Positions 1 to 8,879 of a DNA stretch of 64,000 nt are shown one piece after another (position 1 is the stretch's first letter; the number at the start of each line of letters is the position of its first letter). The notes beneath the pieces are model-generated. The model ran no database searches, was not told the DNA's origin, and saw nothing but the letters and a program-made list of their open reading frames with translations. The stretch comes from Gammaproteobacteria bacterium. Its GTDB lineage: Bacteria; Pseudomonadota; Gammaproteobacteria; Pseudomonadales; Azotimanducaceae. The stretch covers positions 1 to 64,000 of the forward strand of contig JAPOVK010000007.1 of NCBI GenBank assembly GCA_026708185.1, read 5' to 3'. The position numbers and the translations under genes were made by a program.

Positions 1-1
1 T

Positions 2-370
2 TGGGACATCGTCGAAGGACAGGGCTCGTTGTTCCATCCCTCCTTCGGCGGCGTCAGCTTGGCGCTACTCCACGGCACGCAGCCGGATGCGTTCGTGGTC
101 TGCCATGAGCCGACGCGCAACACCATGCGCAACGTCGCCAGGCGTATGCCAAAGATCGAGGATGTCATCGCCGAAACGGTTGCTCTCGGGCGGCTGAACA
201 ACCCGGCAATCCGCTGTGTCGGCATCGCGATCAACACCGCAGCGTTGGACTCGAGTGCGGCGGGACGGTACGTCGAACGAGCAAGAGTTCAGCTCAACCT
301 CCCGGTCTGCGACCCGGTGCGGGACGGCGTTGGCGAACTCGTCGATGCGCTTGGTCCGGAAACCGGCTGA
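2..370 (+). CDS. dgcN: D-glutamate N-acetyltransferase DgcN (DUF1611), C-terminal part
   Basis: The gene is cut by the left edge and reads in frame from base 2. The visible 122 residues begin WDIVEGQGSLFHPSFGG, a conserved stretch of the DUF1611 family. DgcN acetylates D-glutamate (and related D-amino acids) so that the neighbouring racemase can act on the N-acetyl form. The P-loop N-terminal half lies outside the window. The stop TGA overlaps the next start by one base (TGATG), so translation is probably coupled to dgcA. The family call is from remembered similarity plus the pairing with dgcA, which is the characteristic arrangement. Substrate specificity cannot be read from the fragment. 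Confidence 0.82.
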   Translation, partial: WDIVEGQGSLFHPSFGGVSLALLHGTQPDAFVVCHEPTRNTMRNVARRMPKIEDVIAETVALGRLNNPAIRCVGIAINTAALDSSAAGRYVERARVQLNLPVCDPVRDGVGELVDALGPETG

Positions 371-1341
371 TGAAGATAGCGACCCGCGTCGAGCGCTGGC
401 CCCTGGCCCGGCCCTTCAACATCGCGCGCGGCAGCAAGCGAACCGCCGACGTTGTCGTCGCCGTGGTGAGCGACGGTCGCCACCAAGGTCGCGGCGAGTG
501 CGTGCCGTATGCGCGCTACGGGCACACCGTGGCAGGCGTTGCGGCGGAAATCGACGACTTTCGCGGCCCCTTCGACCGTGAGGCCCTGCTCGCGGACATG
601 CCCGCGGGGCCGGCCCGGAACGCCATCGACTGCGCGTTGTGGGACTTCGAGGCCAGAGTGACAGGGCGACCCGTTTGGCAACTCGCGAACACCGGAAGGC
701 CTGGACGCGTCACGACCGCCTTCACCATCAGCCTCGATACGGTCGACGCGATGGGTGCACGGGCCAGGCGCGCCCGCGGCAAGGCGCTGCTCAAGATCAA
801 GCTCGGCTCGGACGACGCGCAAGCCGACGTAGCGCGGCTCGACGCGGTCCGCAGCGGCGCACCCCGGGCACGCCTGATCGTGGACGCCAACGAAGGCTGG
901 ACCATGGACGCGTTGACCCGTTTCGTCCCGCACGCCGTGGCCGCTGGCGTCGAGCTGATCGAGCAGCCCTTGCCCGCCGACGCCGACCGCGAACTCGCGG
1001 GACTCGCCTCGCCCATTCCGATCGCGGCGGACGAAAGCCTAGTCGAAGGCACCGACGTCGTTGCCCTCGCGGCTCGCTACCAAGCCGTCAACATCAAGCT
1101 CGATAAGACGGGGGGACTCACGCGCGCCCTGACCTTGACCCGCCAAGCCCGGGCGCTGGGACTCGAGGTCATGGTTGGATGCATGGTCGCGACGTCCTTG
1201 GCCATGGCACCGGCGCTGCTGTTGGCGGAGCGCGCACGGTACGTCGACCTCGACGGTCCGCTGTTGCTCGCGAGGGACCGCCAGCCGGGCCTCGCATACA
1301 ATGGCGATTCGGTTGAGTTTTCCACGGATGTTTGGGGATGA
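370..1341 (+). CDS. dgcA: N-acetyl-D-glutamate racemase DgcA / dipeptide epimerase (enolase superfamily)
   Basis: A 323-residue muconate-lactonizing-type enolase-superfamily enzyme. In order it shows the acid/base lysine motif KIKLG (about residue 140), metal ligands in DANEGW, EQPLP and ADES, and the second catalytic lysine in NIKLDKTGG. These are the signature residues of dipeptide epimerases (L-Ala-D/L-Glu epimerase). Placed directly after dgcN, the better reading is racemisation of N-acetyl-D-glutamate to the L form in D-glutamate catabolism. The start overlaps the dgcN stop and the stop overlaps the next ATG (ATGA), so the genes are co-translated. A peptidoglycan-peptide epimerase (YcjG-like) is the main alternative. 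Confidence 0.85.
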   Translation: MKIATRVERWPLARPFNIARGSKRTADVVVAVVSDGRHQGRGECVPYARYGHTVAGVAAEIDDFRGPFDREALLADMPAGPARNAIDCALWDFEARVTGRPVWQLANTGRPGRVTTAFTISLDTVDAMGARARRARGKALLKIKLGSDDAQADVARLDAVRSGAPRARLIVDANEGWTMDALTRFVPHAVAAGVELIEQPLPADADRELAGLASPIPIAADESLVEGTDVVALAARYQAVNIKLDKTGGLTRALTLTRQARALGLEVMVGCMVATSLAMAPALLLAERARYVDLDGPLLLARDRQPGLAYNGDSVEFSTDVWG

Positions 1342-2285
1342 GCGAAGCCCGGGCGACCAGCGTCGAACGGACCATCTGGCGTGACGGCCACTTCGTCGCC
1401 TGGCGCGATGCGACGGTTCACGTGCTCGCGCAGAGCCTGCAGCGCGGCTCCCTGGCGTTCGATTACCTGAGCGTCTACGAAACAGCGCGGGGACCTGCGG
1501 CGTTTCGGCTGCGGGACCACGTGGAACGCCTGGCGACCACCTGCCGCATCGTCGGTCTCCCCCTGGCCTACCCCGTCGAGACCTTGGTCGAGGCCGCAGC
1601 CGAAACGGTGCGCCGCAATCACGGCGCCAAGTCCGTCAAAATCAGTGCGCTCATTCCATCCGTCGAGGTCGAACTGGTCCCACAGGACGAGCGCGTCTCG
1701 GTGTTCATCGCGGCGTACGACAGCGGTCCCGACATCATCGCTCACAACCCGGGCGAATACCGCAGACGCGATGTGCTGTCCTTGAAGATCGAACGCGAGA
1801 AGTCGGCGCGGCGCGAAGACATCCTGCCCCCGCATGCCAAGGTGGGCGGAAACTACACCGCAGCCATGACCGCCAAGTGGCGCGCCCGTCGCGAAGGCTT
1901 CGACGACGTCGTCCTGCTCGACGAGAACGGCTTCGTCACCGAAGGTCCAACCGCGAACCTGTTCCTGGTCGACGCCGACGGGCGGCTTGCGACACCACCG
2001 GCGAACAAGGTGCTCCTAGGGATCACCCGCGACTCCGTCATTCGATTGGCGCGAGCGAATGGCATCCACTGCGCCGAGCGCGACATCACCCCCGATGAAC
2101 TGACCGTCGCCGCCGAGGTATTCCTGACCGGAACGTCGGTGGGCGTGTGGCCGGTGCTACGGGTAGACGGCGGGGCGGTTGCCAGCGGGGACGTCGGTCC
2201 CATGACGACGCGCCTTCGCGACCGCTACCGCGCCGTCGTCCGCGGCGAGGACCCAGACTTCCAACACTGGCTGCATTACATCTAG
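1338..2285 (+). CDS. class IV PLP aminotransferase (branched-chain / D-amino-acid type)
   Basis: A 315-residue fold-type IV aminotransferase. The PLP lysine sits in KVGGNYTAA, followed by DENGFVTEGPTANLF, LLGITRDSVI and AAEVFLTGTS, all typical of BCAT/DAAT enzymes. The ATG at 1338 is chosen over the TTG at 1332 because it makes an ATGA overlap with the dgcA stop. In this operon it could move the amino group of L- or D-glutamate or of branched-chain amino acids. Sequence alone does not separate BCAT from D-amino-acid transaminase activity, and neither IlvE nor Dat should be assumed. Confidence 0.8.
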   Translation: MSEARATSVERTIWRDGHFVAWRDATVHVLAQSLQRGSLAFDYLSVYETARGPAAFRLRDHVERLATTCRIVGLPLAYPVETLVEAAAETVRRNHGAKSVKISALIPSVEVELVPQDERVSVFIAAYDSGPDIIAHNPGEYRRRDVLSLKIEREKSARREDILPPHAKVGGNYTAAMTAKWRARREGFDDVVLLDENGFVTEGPTANLFLVDADGRLATPPANKVLLGITRDSVIRLARANGIHCAERDITPDELTVAAEVFLTGTSVGVWPVLRVDGGAVASGDVGPMTTRLRDRYRAVVRGEDPDFQHWLHYI

Positions 2286-2291
2286 GCGATC

Positions 2292-3128
2292 ATGGAGTGC
2301 GCTATCGTCGACGTCTTCGCGGAACGCCCCCTCGAAGGCAACCAACTCGCGGTCGTACGCGGTTGCGCCAAACTCGGCACGTCGGCCATGCAGGCCGTCG
2401 CCCACGAGATGAACTTTTCGGAAACCACGTTCGTCGTGGCGGAACGGGAACACGAGGCGGACGTCCGCATCTTCACCCCGACGGTCGAGTTGCCGTTCGC
2501 CGGGCACCCGACTCTCGGCACGGCCTGGGTGCTCGGTCGTCACCAACGCGAGTTCACGCTCAATCTGAAAGGCGGGCGCGTTCGGGTCACGTTCGCGGAG
2601 GACGGCATCGTGTGGATGCAGCCGCCGGCCGTGGCCCTCGGCGAAGCGCTACCTGCAGCCGCGAGCGCCGCACTCGTGCAACTCGACGAGCGGGACCTCG
2701 CGCCAGCATATCCGAGCCGGAGCGCAGCAGTCGGGCCGCATTTCGCCCTAATCGGCCTGCGGTCGCTCGATGCGCTGCAGCGAGCCCGTCCGCCCGCAAC
2801 CGACGTTCGCAGCCCTCTGGACGGCAGCCAACCGCTGCTCGTGTTCGCGTTCACCGACGAAGCCCACACCTCCGATGGCGACTTCGCCGCGCGCATGTTC
2901 TTCGATGCCAACGGCTGGCGCGAGGATCCGGCAACCGGCAGCGCCAACACGGCGTTCGCCGCGTACCTCCGCGTGCTCGGGCGCGGCGGCACCCTCGTCA
3001 TCGAGCAAGGCTACGAGATGGGCCGGCCGTCGCGGCTGTATCTGGATGTCGGGGCGGACATCTTCGTGGGCGGCAAGGTCCACCCGGTGATGTCGGGCAA
3101 GCTGCTCCCAGGGGTTCACGCCATCTAG
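2292..3128 (+). CDS. PhzF-family isomerase
   Basis: A 278-residue protein of the PhzF / diaminopimelate-epimerase fold. Visible family motifs are the start VDVFAERPLEGNQLAVV, the catalytic-glutamate region NFSETTFVV, the glycine-rich LPFAGHPTLGTAWVLG and the second-domain DPATGSANTAFAAYL. Characterised members isomerise small ring or amino-acid-like substrates by acid/base proton shuttling; most, including this one, have unknown substrates. It starts six bases after the aminotransferase stop and closes the operon. The neighbours suggest an amino-acid derivative as substrate; that is inference. Confidence 0.82.
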   Translation: MECAIVDVFAERPLEGNQLAVVRGCAKLGTSAMQAVAHEMNFSETTFVVAEREHEADVRIFTPTVELPFAGHPTLGTAWVLGRHQREFTLNLKGGRVRVTFAEDGIVWMQPPAVALGEALPAAASAALVQLDERDLAPAYPSRSAAVGPHFALIGLRSLDALQRARPPATDVRSPLDGSQPLLVFAFTDEAHTSDGDFAARMFFDANGWREDPATGSANTAFAAYLRVLGRGGTLVIEQGYEMGRPSRLYLDVGADIFVGGKVHPVMSGKLLPGVHAI

Positions 3129-3204
3129 GCGTCTCAGTGCCCGCGAGTCGGCACGGCACCCGCGCCCTTAGCGAGCGCGAGCAGCCGTACCTTTAACGAT
3201 GCGC

Positions 3205-6200
3205 CTAGAAGCGCAACTCCCCGCGCATGGCAAACACGCCGCCAGCGGCGCCACGCAGTTCGTGGTGCCCGTGGCCGCCAGCGAACTCCAGGTTGAGGCG
3301 GTCGAGTGCCCGGCGACCGGAGAAGTCCAGGGCAATGCCGAGCATCGTGTGGCCGCGGTTTTCGGCGACATCGACCTCCGCGAACGGCGTCAACAAGCCC
3401 GACGAGCGGTGGTCCAGGATCGTGTATCCGAGCCTTAAGTCGACGGCCCAGTCGTCGCGCCCGGGCCATGCATCGACACCCGGTTGACCATGGCCGTGAA
3501 TAAGCGACTCGCCTCCCGGGCCCATCCCGGGACCAGCATGCGACGACAGCGAGAACGACAGGCCGTCGCCGTCGGGACCAGGCCGCACGAATGCCGCCAC
3601 GCTGAAGCCGTTCTCCTCGTAGTCGTCCGCGGCGTGCATGGCAAGCATGCGCGCCTTGGCCTCGAACCCGAAGCGGCCACTGGAGTCATAGCGGAGCCCG
3701 CCGCTCACTTCGGCTCCACCACCGGTTTCGCCGTCACCGTCGTCATGGCGTGCAGCCACCTGACCGAACCAGGTGACCGTGCCCCCGCCTTCCAGCGCGA
3801 TGTTGCGCGCAGCCTCCAAGCCCGCCCGAAGCCGGCTTACGCCGGCGTCCAAGTCGTTGACGATCCCCACGCCGCCATCGGTCTCCATCTCCAATAGGCT
3901 TACATCGCCCAACAGCGACACTTCCCACTCATCGGCCGATGCTAGGGTTCGTCGACCACCGACTGAAGCCATCACCATGGACACGTCGGCCATTCCGCGC
4001 TGAGCCGTTGCCGTGCGGACATGATCAGCGTCGCCCCAGCCGAATCCGAGAATCGCCCATGCCTCCGCGTCGTCGTCCAGGGACCAGTGGACGTAAGGGA
4101 AGATGCTCAGCGTCTCGGTCTCGATATCGCCGAACCCCCTGGCTTGCGCGCTTGTGAACTCGTAGCCGGCCTCGCCGACGCTGCGTGATACCGCGAAACC
4201 AGCCAGCCAGCGCTCACCGAAGTCGGCATCGGCGCCAACATAGATGCTAGTCAGGCTGCCGTCGTAGCCCATGCCCTCGAAGGACTGGCGGTCGGCGTGG
4301 CCCCAGAACGTCCACCGGGCCGGTTGCTCCCACTTCACGTCGGGCGCCGCGGCTGCGTTGAACGACCCGTAGCCACCCAGCCCCGGCATGGACCCGCGCC
4401 AACGGGACTCACCCAGCCAACCGTCCGCACCGAACGTGGACAAGCCAGGCTGCACGAGCGATTGGGCGCTGTGGCCGGCCTGCCACGCATTGGCAACCAC
4501 GGGTCCGGACGCAGCACCACCGCCGCCACTGCGGAACCGGGCACCGATCGCCGACGTCACGCTCGACAAGGTGCTCGCGCCGATGGCTGCGAAACCCTGG
4601 TTGAGGGCGGCCGACTCCGCGGCATCCGTCGTCACCGTTGCCCGGAAGGACTGCGTGGCCGCGCCGGCGCTGTTCGTCGCCGTGACGGTCACTGTAGCCC
4701 CGCCCTCGACCAACGGTGCGACGGTGACCTGGCCGCCCGCAACGGTCGCCGAGACGGCATCGCCCGAGGCGGATACAGTGTAGACAAGGGCCGTACCGTC
4801 GAAGGCCCCTGCCACATCGACGAAGACCGGGTCGCCGCCCGTTCTCAACGCCACATTGGGCAGCGATCCAATCGTCGTTGGCAACTGGTCCTCCACGGTA
4901 ACCGCGAACACCTGCGTGGCCATCCCGGCCGTGTTTTCCGCTGTGACCGTAACGTTCGCCCGACCGGCGACCAGCGCAGCAACCGTGACCGTGGTGCCGT
5001 TCAAGTTCGCCGTGGCCATCTGCTCGGACGACGACATCGCCGAGAACACCAGAGCGCTGCCGGTGAACGCACCGGCGATGTTCACGTCCATCGTGTCCCC
5101 GACGGTCAGGGTCAGATCCGACAGTGTCCCGACGGCCGTCGGGAGCTGGTCTTCCACGACGACCGAGAACGCCTGGGTCGCACTCCCCTCGCTATTCTCG
5201 GCGGTGACCATAACCGTCGTCTCGCCAGCGGCTAGAGCCGTCAGCGTTACCGTCGTACCCGCCAACGAGACGCTCGCCATGTCGGAAGCAGATGAAGCAA
5301 CTGAGTAGATCAGGGCAGTTCCGCCAAACCCGTCCGCGACGTCGACCTCGTGCGTGTCGGCGACGGTCAGCGTCAGGTCCGGCAACGTGCCGACCGCGAC
5401 GGGTGGGTGATCCCTCACAGTCACCGCAATTGACTGCGTTACGCTGCCCTCGCTGTTTTCGGCGGTCACTGTCAAGGTGGCGTCGCCTGCGACCAGGCCG
5501 GCGATCGTGACGGTCGTGCCTGACAGTGTGGCCGGTGCCATGTCCGGGGCCGACGACGCTACGGAGAACAGGAGGTTCGTGCCGCTGAATGCTCCCGCGA
5601 TGTCGATTCCGTGCGTATCGCCGACAGTCAACGTCACGTCCTCCAACATCCCGACAGTCGCCGGCGGCTCGTCCTTGACGGTCACCGTGAACATCCGCGT
5701 TGCGCTGCCCTCGGTGTTCTCGGCCGTCACCGTGACGACGGCTTCCCCCGGCGCAACCGCATCAAGGACCACCGACGTGCCGGACAGCGCGACGGTCGCC
5801 GCATCTGGGACCGATGATGTCGCCGAGAAAACGAGGTTCGTGCCGCTGAACGAATCGGCGATCTCGACTTCGTGCGTGTCTCCGACAGTCAAGGTCAAGT
5901 CCTCCAGCATCCCAAGGGCGGCCGGCGGTTGATCCTTCACCGTAACCGTGAACGCCTGCGCCGCGCTGCCCTCGGTGTTCTCGGCCGTCACCGTCACCAC
6001 GGTTTCCCCCGGCTCAACCGCATCGAGGACCACCGACGTGCCGGACACCGTGGCGGTCGCCGCGTCCGGCGCCGACGAGCTGACCGAGAACACGAGATTC
6101 GTGCCGCTGAACGCATCCGCAAAACCAACTTCGTGCGCGTCGCCGACAATCAGCATTGCATCGGCCAAGGTCCCGACCGCTGCCGGCGGCTCGTCCTTGA

Positions 6201-7428
6201 CCGTCACGGTGAACGCCTGCGCTGCGCTGCCCTCGGTGTTCTCGGCCGTCACCGTCACCACGGTTTCCCCCGGCTCAACCGCATCGAGGACCACCGACGT
6301 GCCGGACACCGTGGCGGTCGCCGCGTCCGGCACCGACGAGCTGATCGAGAACACGAGATTCGTGCCGCTGAACGCGTCCGCAAAACCAACTTCGTGCGCG
6401 TCGCCGACAGTAAGCACTTCATCGGCCAAGGTCCCGACCGCTGCCGGCGGCTCGTCCTTGACCGTCACCGTGAACGTCTGCGCCGCGCTGCCCTCGGTGT
6501 TCTCGGCCGTCACCGTCACCACCGTTTCCGCCGGCGCAACCGCATCGAGGAGCACCGACGTTCCGGACAGCGTGGCCGTCGCCGCATCCGGCGCCGACGA
6601 GCTGACCGAGAACACGAGATTCGTACCGCCGAACGAATCGGCGAAGTCGACATCGAGCGCGTGGCCGACAGTCAGGACCTCGTCGGCCAAGGTCCCGACG
6701 GCCACGGGCGGGTCGTCCTTGACCGTCACCGTCATGGCCTGGGTTGCACTGCCTGCGGTGTTTTCCGCAGTGATCGTCAATTCGGCATTGCCCGGCGTGC
6801 CGCCTGCCACCGTGACAGTCGTACCCGAGAGCGTCGCCGCTGCCGTTTCTTCGGCCGACGAGGCAACGGCAAAGGCCAGATTCGTCCCAGTGAAGGCTGA
6901 AGAGACGTCGACCGATTCCCTGCGGCCTACTATGACGGTTACGGCGGGCAACTGGCCAACGGCCTGAGGCTCACGGTCGACCACCCTCGCGGTCAACGTG
7001 GTGGTGACACTGCCCGCGCGGTTGCGCGCCGTAATGGTGATGGTCGCTTCGCCGACGCCCACCGGCTCAACCTGCATTTTGAACCCGCGGAGCCCGACCC
7101 GGACAACACTCTCGTCCGACGACTCCACGAAGCACTCGGTCGGCCGATTCGCGAAGACGCCCGAGAGGTTAACCCCCAGAGTCGGGTCGTCGGCGAACAG
7201 CACCACATCGGGTACGGACGTGCGTAGGACCGGCGCCTTGCCTTCATCTTGTCCGAACGCCGCCAACGGCCACGCCACGATGGCGAGGCAGATGGACAGA
7301 CGGCCGGCAGCCCGGCGCCAAGCGGGCCCACTCCTAGGCACTGATGACGGTTGCCGAGCGGCGCGGTCTGCGATCAACAGGTTGATCCACACGAGGGGTC
7401 TCCTTACCAATGGGAACATTTTGCGCAC
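3205..7428 (-). CDS. giant surface protein: Ig-like repeats plus autotransporter-type beta-barrel
   Basis: 1407 residues. A hydrophobic segment near residues 44-58 ending in AAFGQ looks like a signal peptide with an extended N-region, as in autotransporters. About ten tandem domains of 83-89 residues follow to about residue 930; the units end in a recurring VTVTAENTEGSA...FTVTVKDEPP pattern and resemble putative-Ig/cadherin-like beta-sandwiches. A Gly/Ala-rich linker and a probable beta-barrel (about 1040-1407) end in a terminal Phe (RGELRF), typical of outer-membrane barrels. The gene starts (GTG, or ATG at 7419) six bases after the OmpA-like gene, so they form an operon. Likely role is adhesion or surface display. 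The exact passenger fold and any cleavage are not shown. Confidence 0.75.
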   Translation of the reverse strand: MRKMFPLVRRPLVWINLLIADRAARQPSSVPRSGPAWRRAAGRLSICLAIVAWPLAAFGQDEGKAPVLRTSVPDVVLFADDPTLGVNLSGVFANRPTECFVESSDESVVRVGLRGFKMQVEPVGVGEATITITARNRAGSVTTTLTARVVDREPQAVGQLPAVTVIVGRRESVDVSSAFTGTNLAFAVASSAEETAAATLSGTTVTVAGGTPGNAELTITAENTAGSATQAMTVTVKDDPPVAVGTLADEVLTVGHALDVDFADSFGGTNLVFSVSSSAPDAATATLSGTSVLLDAVAPAETVVTVTAENTEGSAAQTFTVTVKDEPPAAVGTLADEVLTVGDAHEVGFADAFSGTNLVFSISSSVPDAATATVSGTSVVLDAVEPGETVVTVTAENTEGSAAQAFTVTVKDEPPAAVGTLADAMLIVGDAHEVGFADAFSGTNLVFSVSSSAPDAATATVSGTSVVLDAVEPGETVVTVTAENTEGSAAQAFTVTVKDQPPAALGMLEDLTLTVGDTHEVEIADSFSGTNLVFSATSSVPDAATVALSGTSVVLDAVAPGEAVVTVTAENTEGSATRMFTVTVKDEPPATVGMLEDVTLTVGDTHGIDIAGAFSGTNLLFSVASSAPDMAPATLSGTTVTIAGLVAGDATLTVTAENSEGSVTQSIAVTVRDHPPVAVGTLPDLTLTVADTHEVDVADGFGGTALIYSVASSASDMASVSLAGTTVTLTALAAGETTVMVTAENSEGSATQAFSVVVEDQLPTAVGTLSDLTLTVGDTMDVNIAGAFTGSALVFSAMSSSEQMATANLNGTTVTVAALVAGRANVTVTAENTAGMATQVFAVTVEDQLPTTIGSLPNVALRTGGDPVFVDVAGAFDGTALVYTVSASGDAVSATVAGGQVTVAPLVEGGATVTVTATNSAGAATQSFRATVTTDAAESAALNQGFAAIGASTLSSVTSAIGARFRSGGGGAASGPVVANAWQAGHSAQSLVQPGLSTFGADGWLGESRWRGSMPGLGGYGSFNAAAAPDVKWEQPARWTFWGHADRQSFEGMGYDGSLTSIYVGADADFGERWLAGFAVSRSVGEAGYEFTSAQARGFGDIETETLSIFPYVHWSLDDDAEAWAILGFGWGDADHVRTATAQRGMADVSMVMASVGGRRTLASADEWEVSLLGDVSLLEMETDGGVGIVNDLDAGVSRLRAGLEAARNIALEGGGTVTWFGQVAARHDDGDGETGGGAEVSGGLRYDSSGRFGFEAKARMLAMHAADDYEENGFSVAAFVRPGPDGDGLSFSLSSHAGPGMGPGGESLIHGHGQPGVDAWPGRDDWAVDLRLGYTILDHRSSGLLTPFAEVDVAENRGHTMLGIALDFSGRRALDRLNLEFAGGHGHHELRGAAGGVFAMRGELRF
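5690..6720 (-). repeat. 258-bp tandem coding repeats (Ig-like units)
   Basis: The DNA coding for the central Ig-like units repeats with a 258-base (86-codon) period. The copies starting at about 5948 and 6206 are nearly identical over most of their length and the one at about 6464 is close. Outer units have drifted further and differ by a few codons. The near-identity suggests recent unit duplication, and copy number may vary between strains or be misassembled. Confidence 0.8.
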
Positions 7429-7434
7429 TTCGCC

Positions 7435-8604
7435 CTACATGGCAGCAGGCACACGCACCGTCATCGTGGTCGCACGACGGTTCGCCTGGCGGCCTTCGAC
7501 ACTGTCGTTGTCGGCGATCGGCTGGCTCTCGCCATGGCCGATCGTCGACAACCGGTCGGCATCCACGCCCGCGGCGATCAGGTGGTCCCGCACCGAGGCC
7601 GCGCGGCGCTCCGATAGCCCCTGGTTGTAGGCCGCTCGACCCGTGCTATCGGCATGGCCTTCGATCACCGCTTCCGCTGTCGGGTACTGGCGCAAAAGCG
7701 CGGCACCTTCGCGCAGCACGGCGCGCTGATCGGGCCGGATGTCGGCGTCGTCCGTGTCGAAATGCACAGTGAACTCGACCGGCGGATCCGGAAGCACATA
7801 GCACCCGTCCGCTCCGACCTTGGCTCCGGCCCGCGAATCCGGACAGTCGTCCCGGAAATCCGGTACTCCATCACCGTCCCGGTCGACTGGGCAACCACGG
7901 TCATCCACGACGACGCCATCCGGCGTGCCGGGACACGCATCCTTGGCGTCTTCGACGCCATCGCCGTCGTCGTCAGGCGGGAATTCGCAACCGTTCTGGT
8001 CGACGGGGCGTCCGAGCGGAGTCCCTGGGCACCTGTCACGGGCGTCCGGAACCCCGTCGCCGTCCCGGTCGGGTGGCGGATAGGGAGACACGTCGCCCAC
8101 GAAAACGGTGATGCCGACTTGTGCAAACGGATCGAGTGGCCCGGCGTCCGCTGTCTTCACGGCCCGCACGTCGCCGCGCCAAGAAACTCGGGGCCCGAGG
8201 TCGCCGAAGGCGCCGACGCCCCCGAACAGCTGGCCGCGCCGCTCATCCGCCGAGTCATCCGGCAAGAAGGCCGTGCGCCCCCCGCCGAAAACGACGTACG
8301 GCTGGAATCTCGCACGGGCTTTCGGCAACGACCAGAGCCCGGACACCCACGTCGAATCCGCGTCGCCCCGGTTCGCCGACCAGGACATGTAGGCCAACTC
8401 GGCCGCGAAAGAGTCCGTCAGCCCGTAGCCGATCGCGATTCCGAGGTCGGTGGACTGGCCTACGTCGTAGGCCCTTGGCGACTCTTTCATCGCCAACACC
8501 GGTGACACAAACCACTGACCTGCTTCCGGATTCTCCCGTGCCTGCGTGCTGATACACAGCACGAGGGCAACCAACCACATCGGTACGAGTGGCAAACGCA
8601 GCAT
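7435..8604 (-). CDS. OmpA-family protein with thrombospondin type 3 repeats
   Basis: 389 residues. A signal peptide (MLRLPLVPMWLVALVLCIS) is followed by an eight-strand-type beta-barrel (about 25-190), then three calcium-binding TSP3 repeats rich in DRDGDGVPD, and a C-terminal OmpA domain (about 280-385) with the peptidoglycan-binding pattern IEGHADSTG...NQGLSERRA. It is an outer-membrane anchor to the cell wall, like OprF/OmpA proteins with a TSP3 linker. The next gene downstream is the Ig-repeat surface protein, six bases away, suggesting that the two are made together as envelope components. Confidence 0.88.
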   Translation of the reverse strand: MLRLPLVPMWLVALVLCISTQARENPEAGQWFVSPVLAMKESPRAYDVGQSTDLGIAIGYGLTDSFAAELAYMSWSANRGDADSTWVSGLWSLPKARARFQPYVVFGGGRTAFLPDDSADERRGQLFGGVGAFGDLGPRVSWRGDVRAVKTADAGPLDPFAQVGITVFVGDVSPYPPPDRDGDGVPDARDRCPGTPLGRPVDQNGCEFPPDDDGDGVEDAKDACPGTPDGVVVDDRGCPVDRDGDGVPDFRDDCPDSRAGAKVGADGCYVLPDPPVEFTVHFDTDDADIRPDQRAVLREGAALLRQYPTAEAVIEGHADSTGRAAYNQGLSERRAASVRDHLIAAGVDADRLSTIGHGESQPIADNDSVEGRQANRRATTMTVRVPAAM

Positions 8605-8879
8605 GACAAATGAGCCCGAAACGCCAAAGCCGTATTATGGATGTTGGCCCAGCGACGCATCAATACGCGGAACTGCGCGTTACAGAGGTCCGGTGTGCCG
8701 CGAGTGCGGCAAGCCACTAGGCCCCGCGGCGAATCCGAACCCGTTTCGCACTCCTGATGCTCATCCCGTGAAGGCGCCCCAAAGCCGGGAGTCACCGAAG
8801 GACGCTAGCGGCCTACGCCTTTCCAGACACCAAGTTCCGGCGGCCAGTTAAGGTTGCTCATCTGTGCGGTCGCCCGCAG

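Noticed and set aside
4297-6967. Long plus-strand frames across the Ig-repeat gene
   Set aside because: They repeat with the same 258-base period and are Arg/His- or Ser/Thr-rich shadows of the real minus-strand gene.
8603-8851. 82-codon plus-strand frame with a CRECGK motif, starting at the OmpA-like start codon
   Set aside because: Its ATG overlaps the start codon of the divergent OmpA-like gene, there is no room for a ribosome site independent of that gene, and the second half is low-quality Ser/Arg/Pro sequence.
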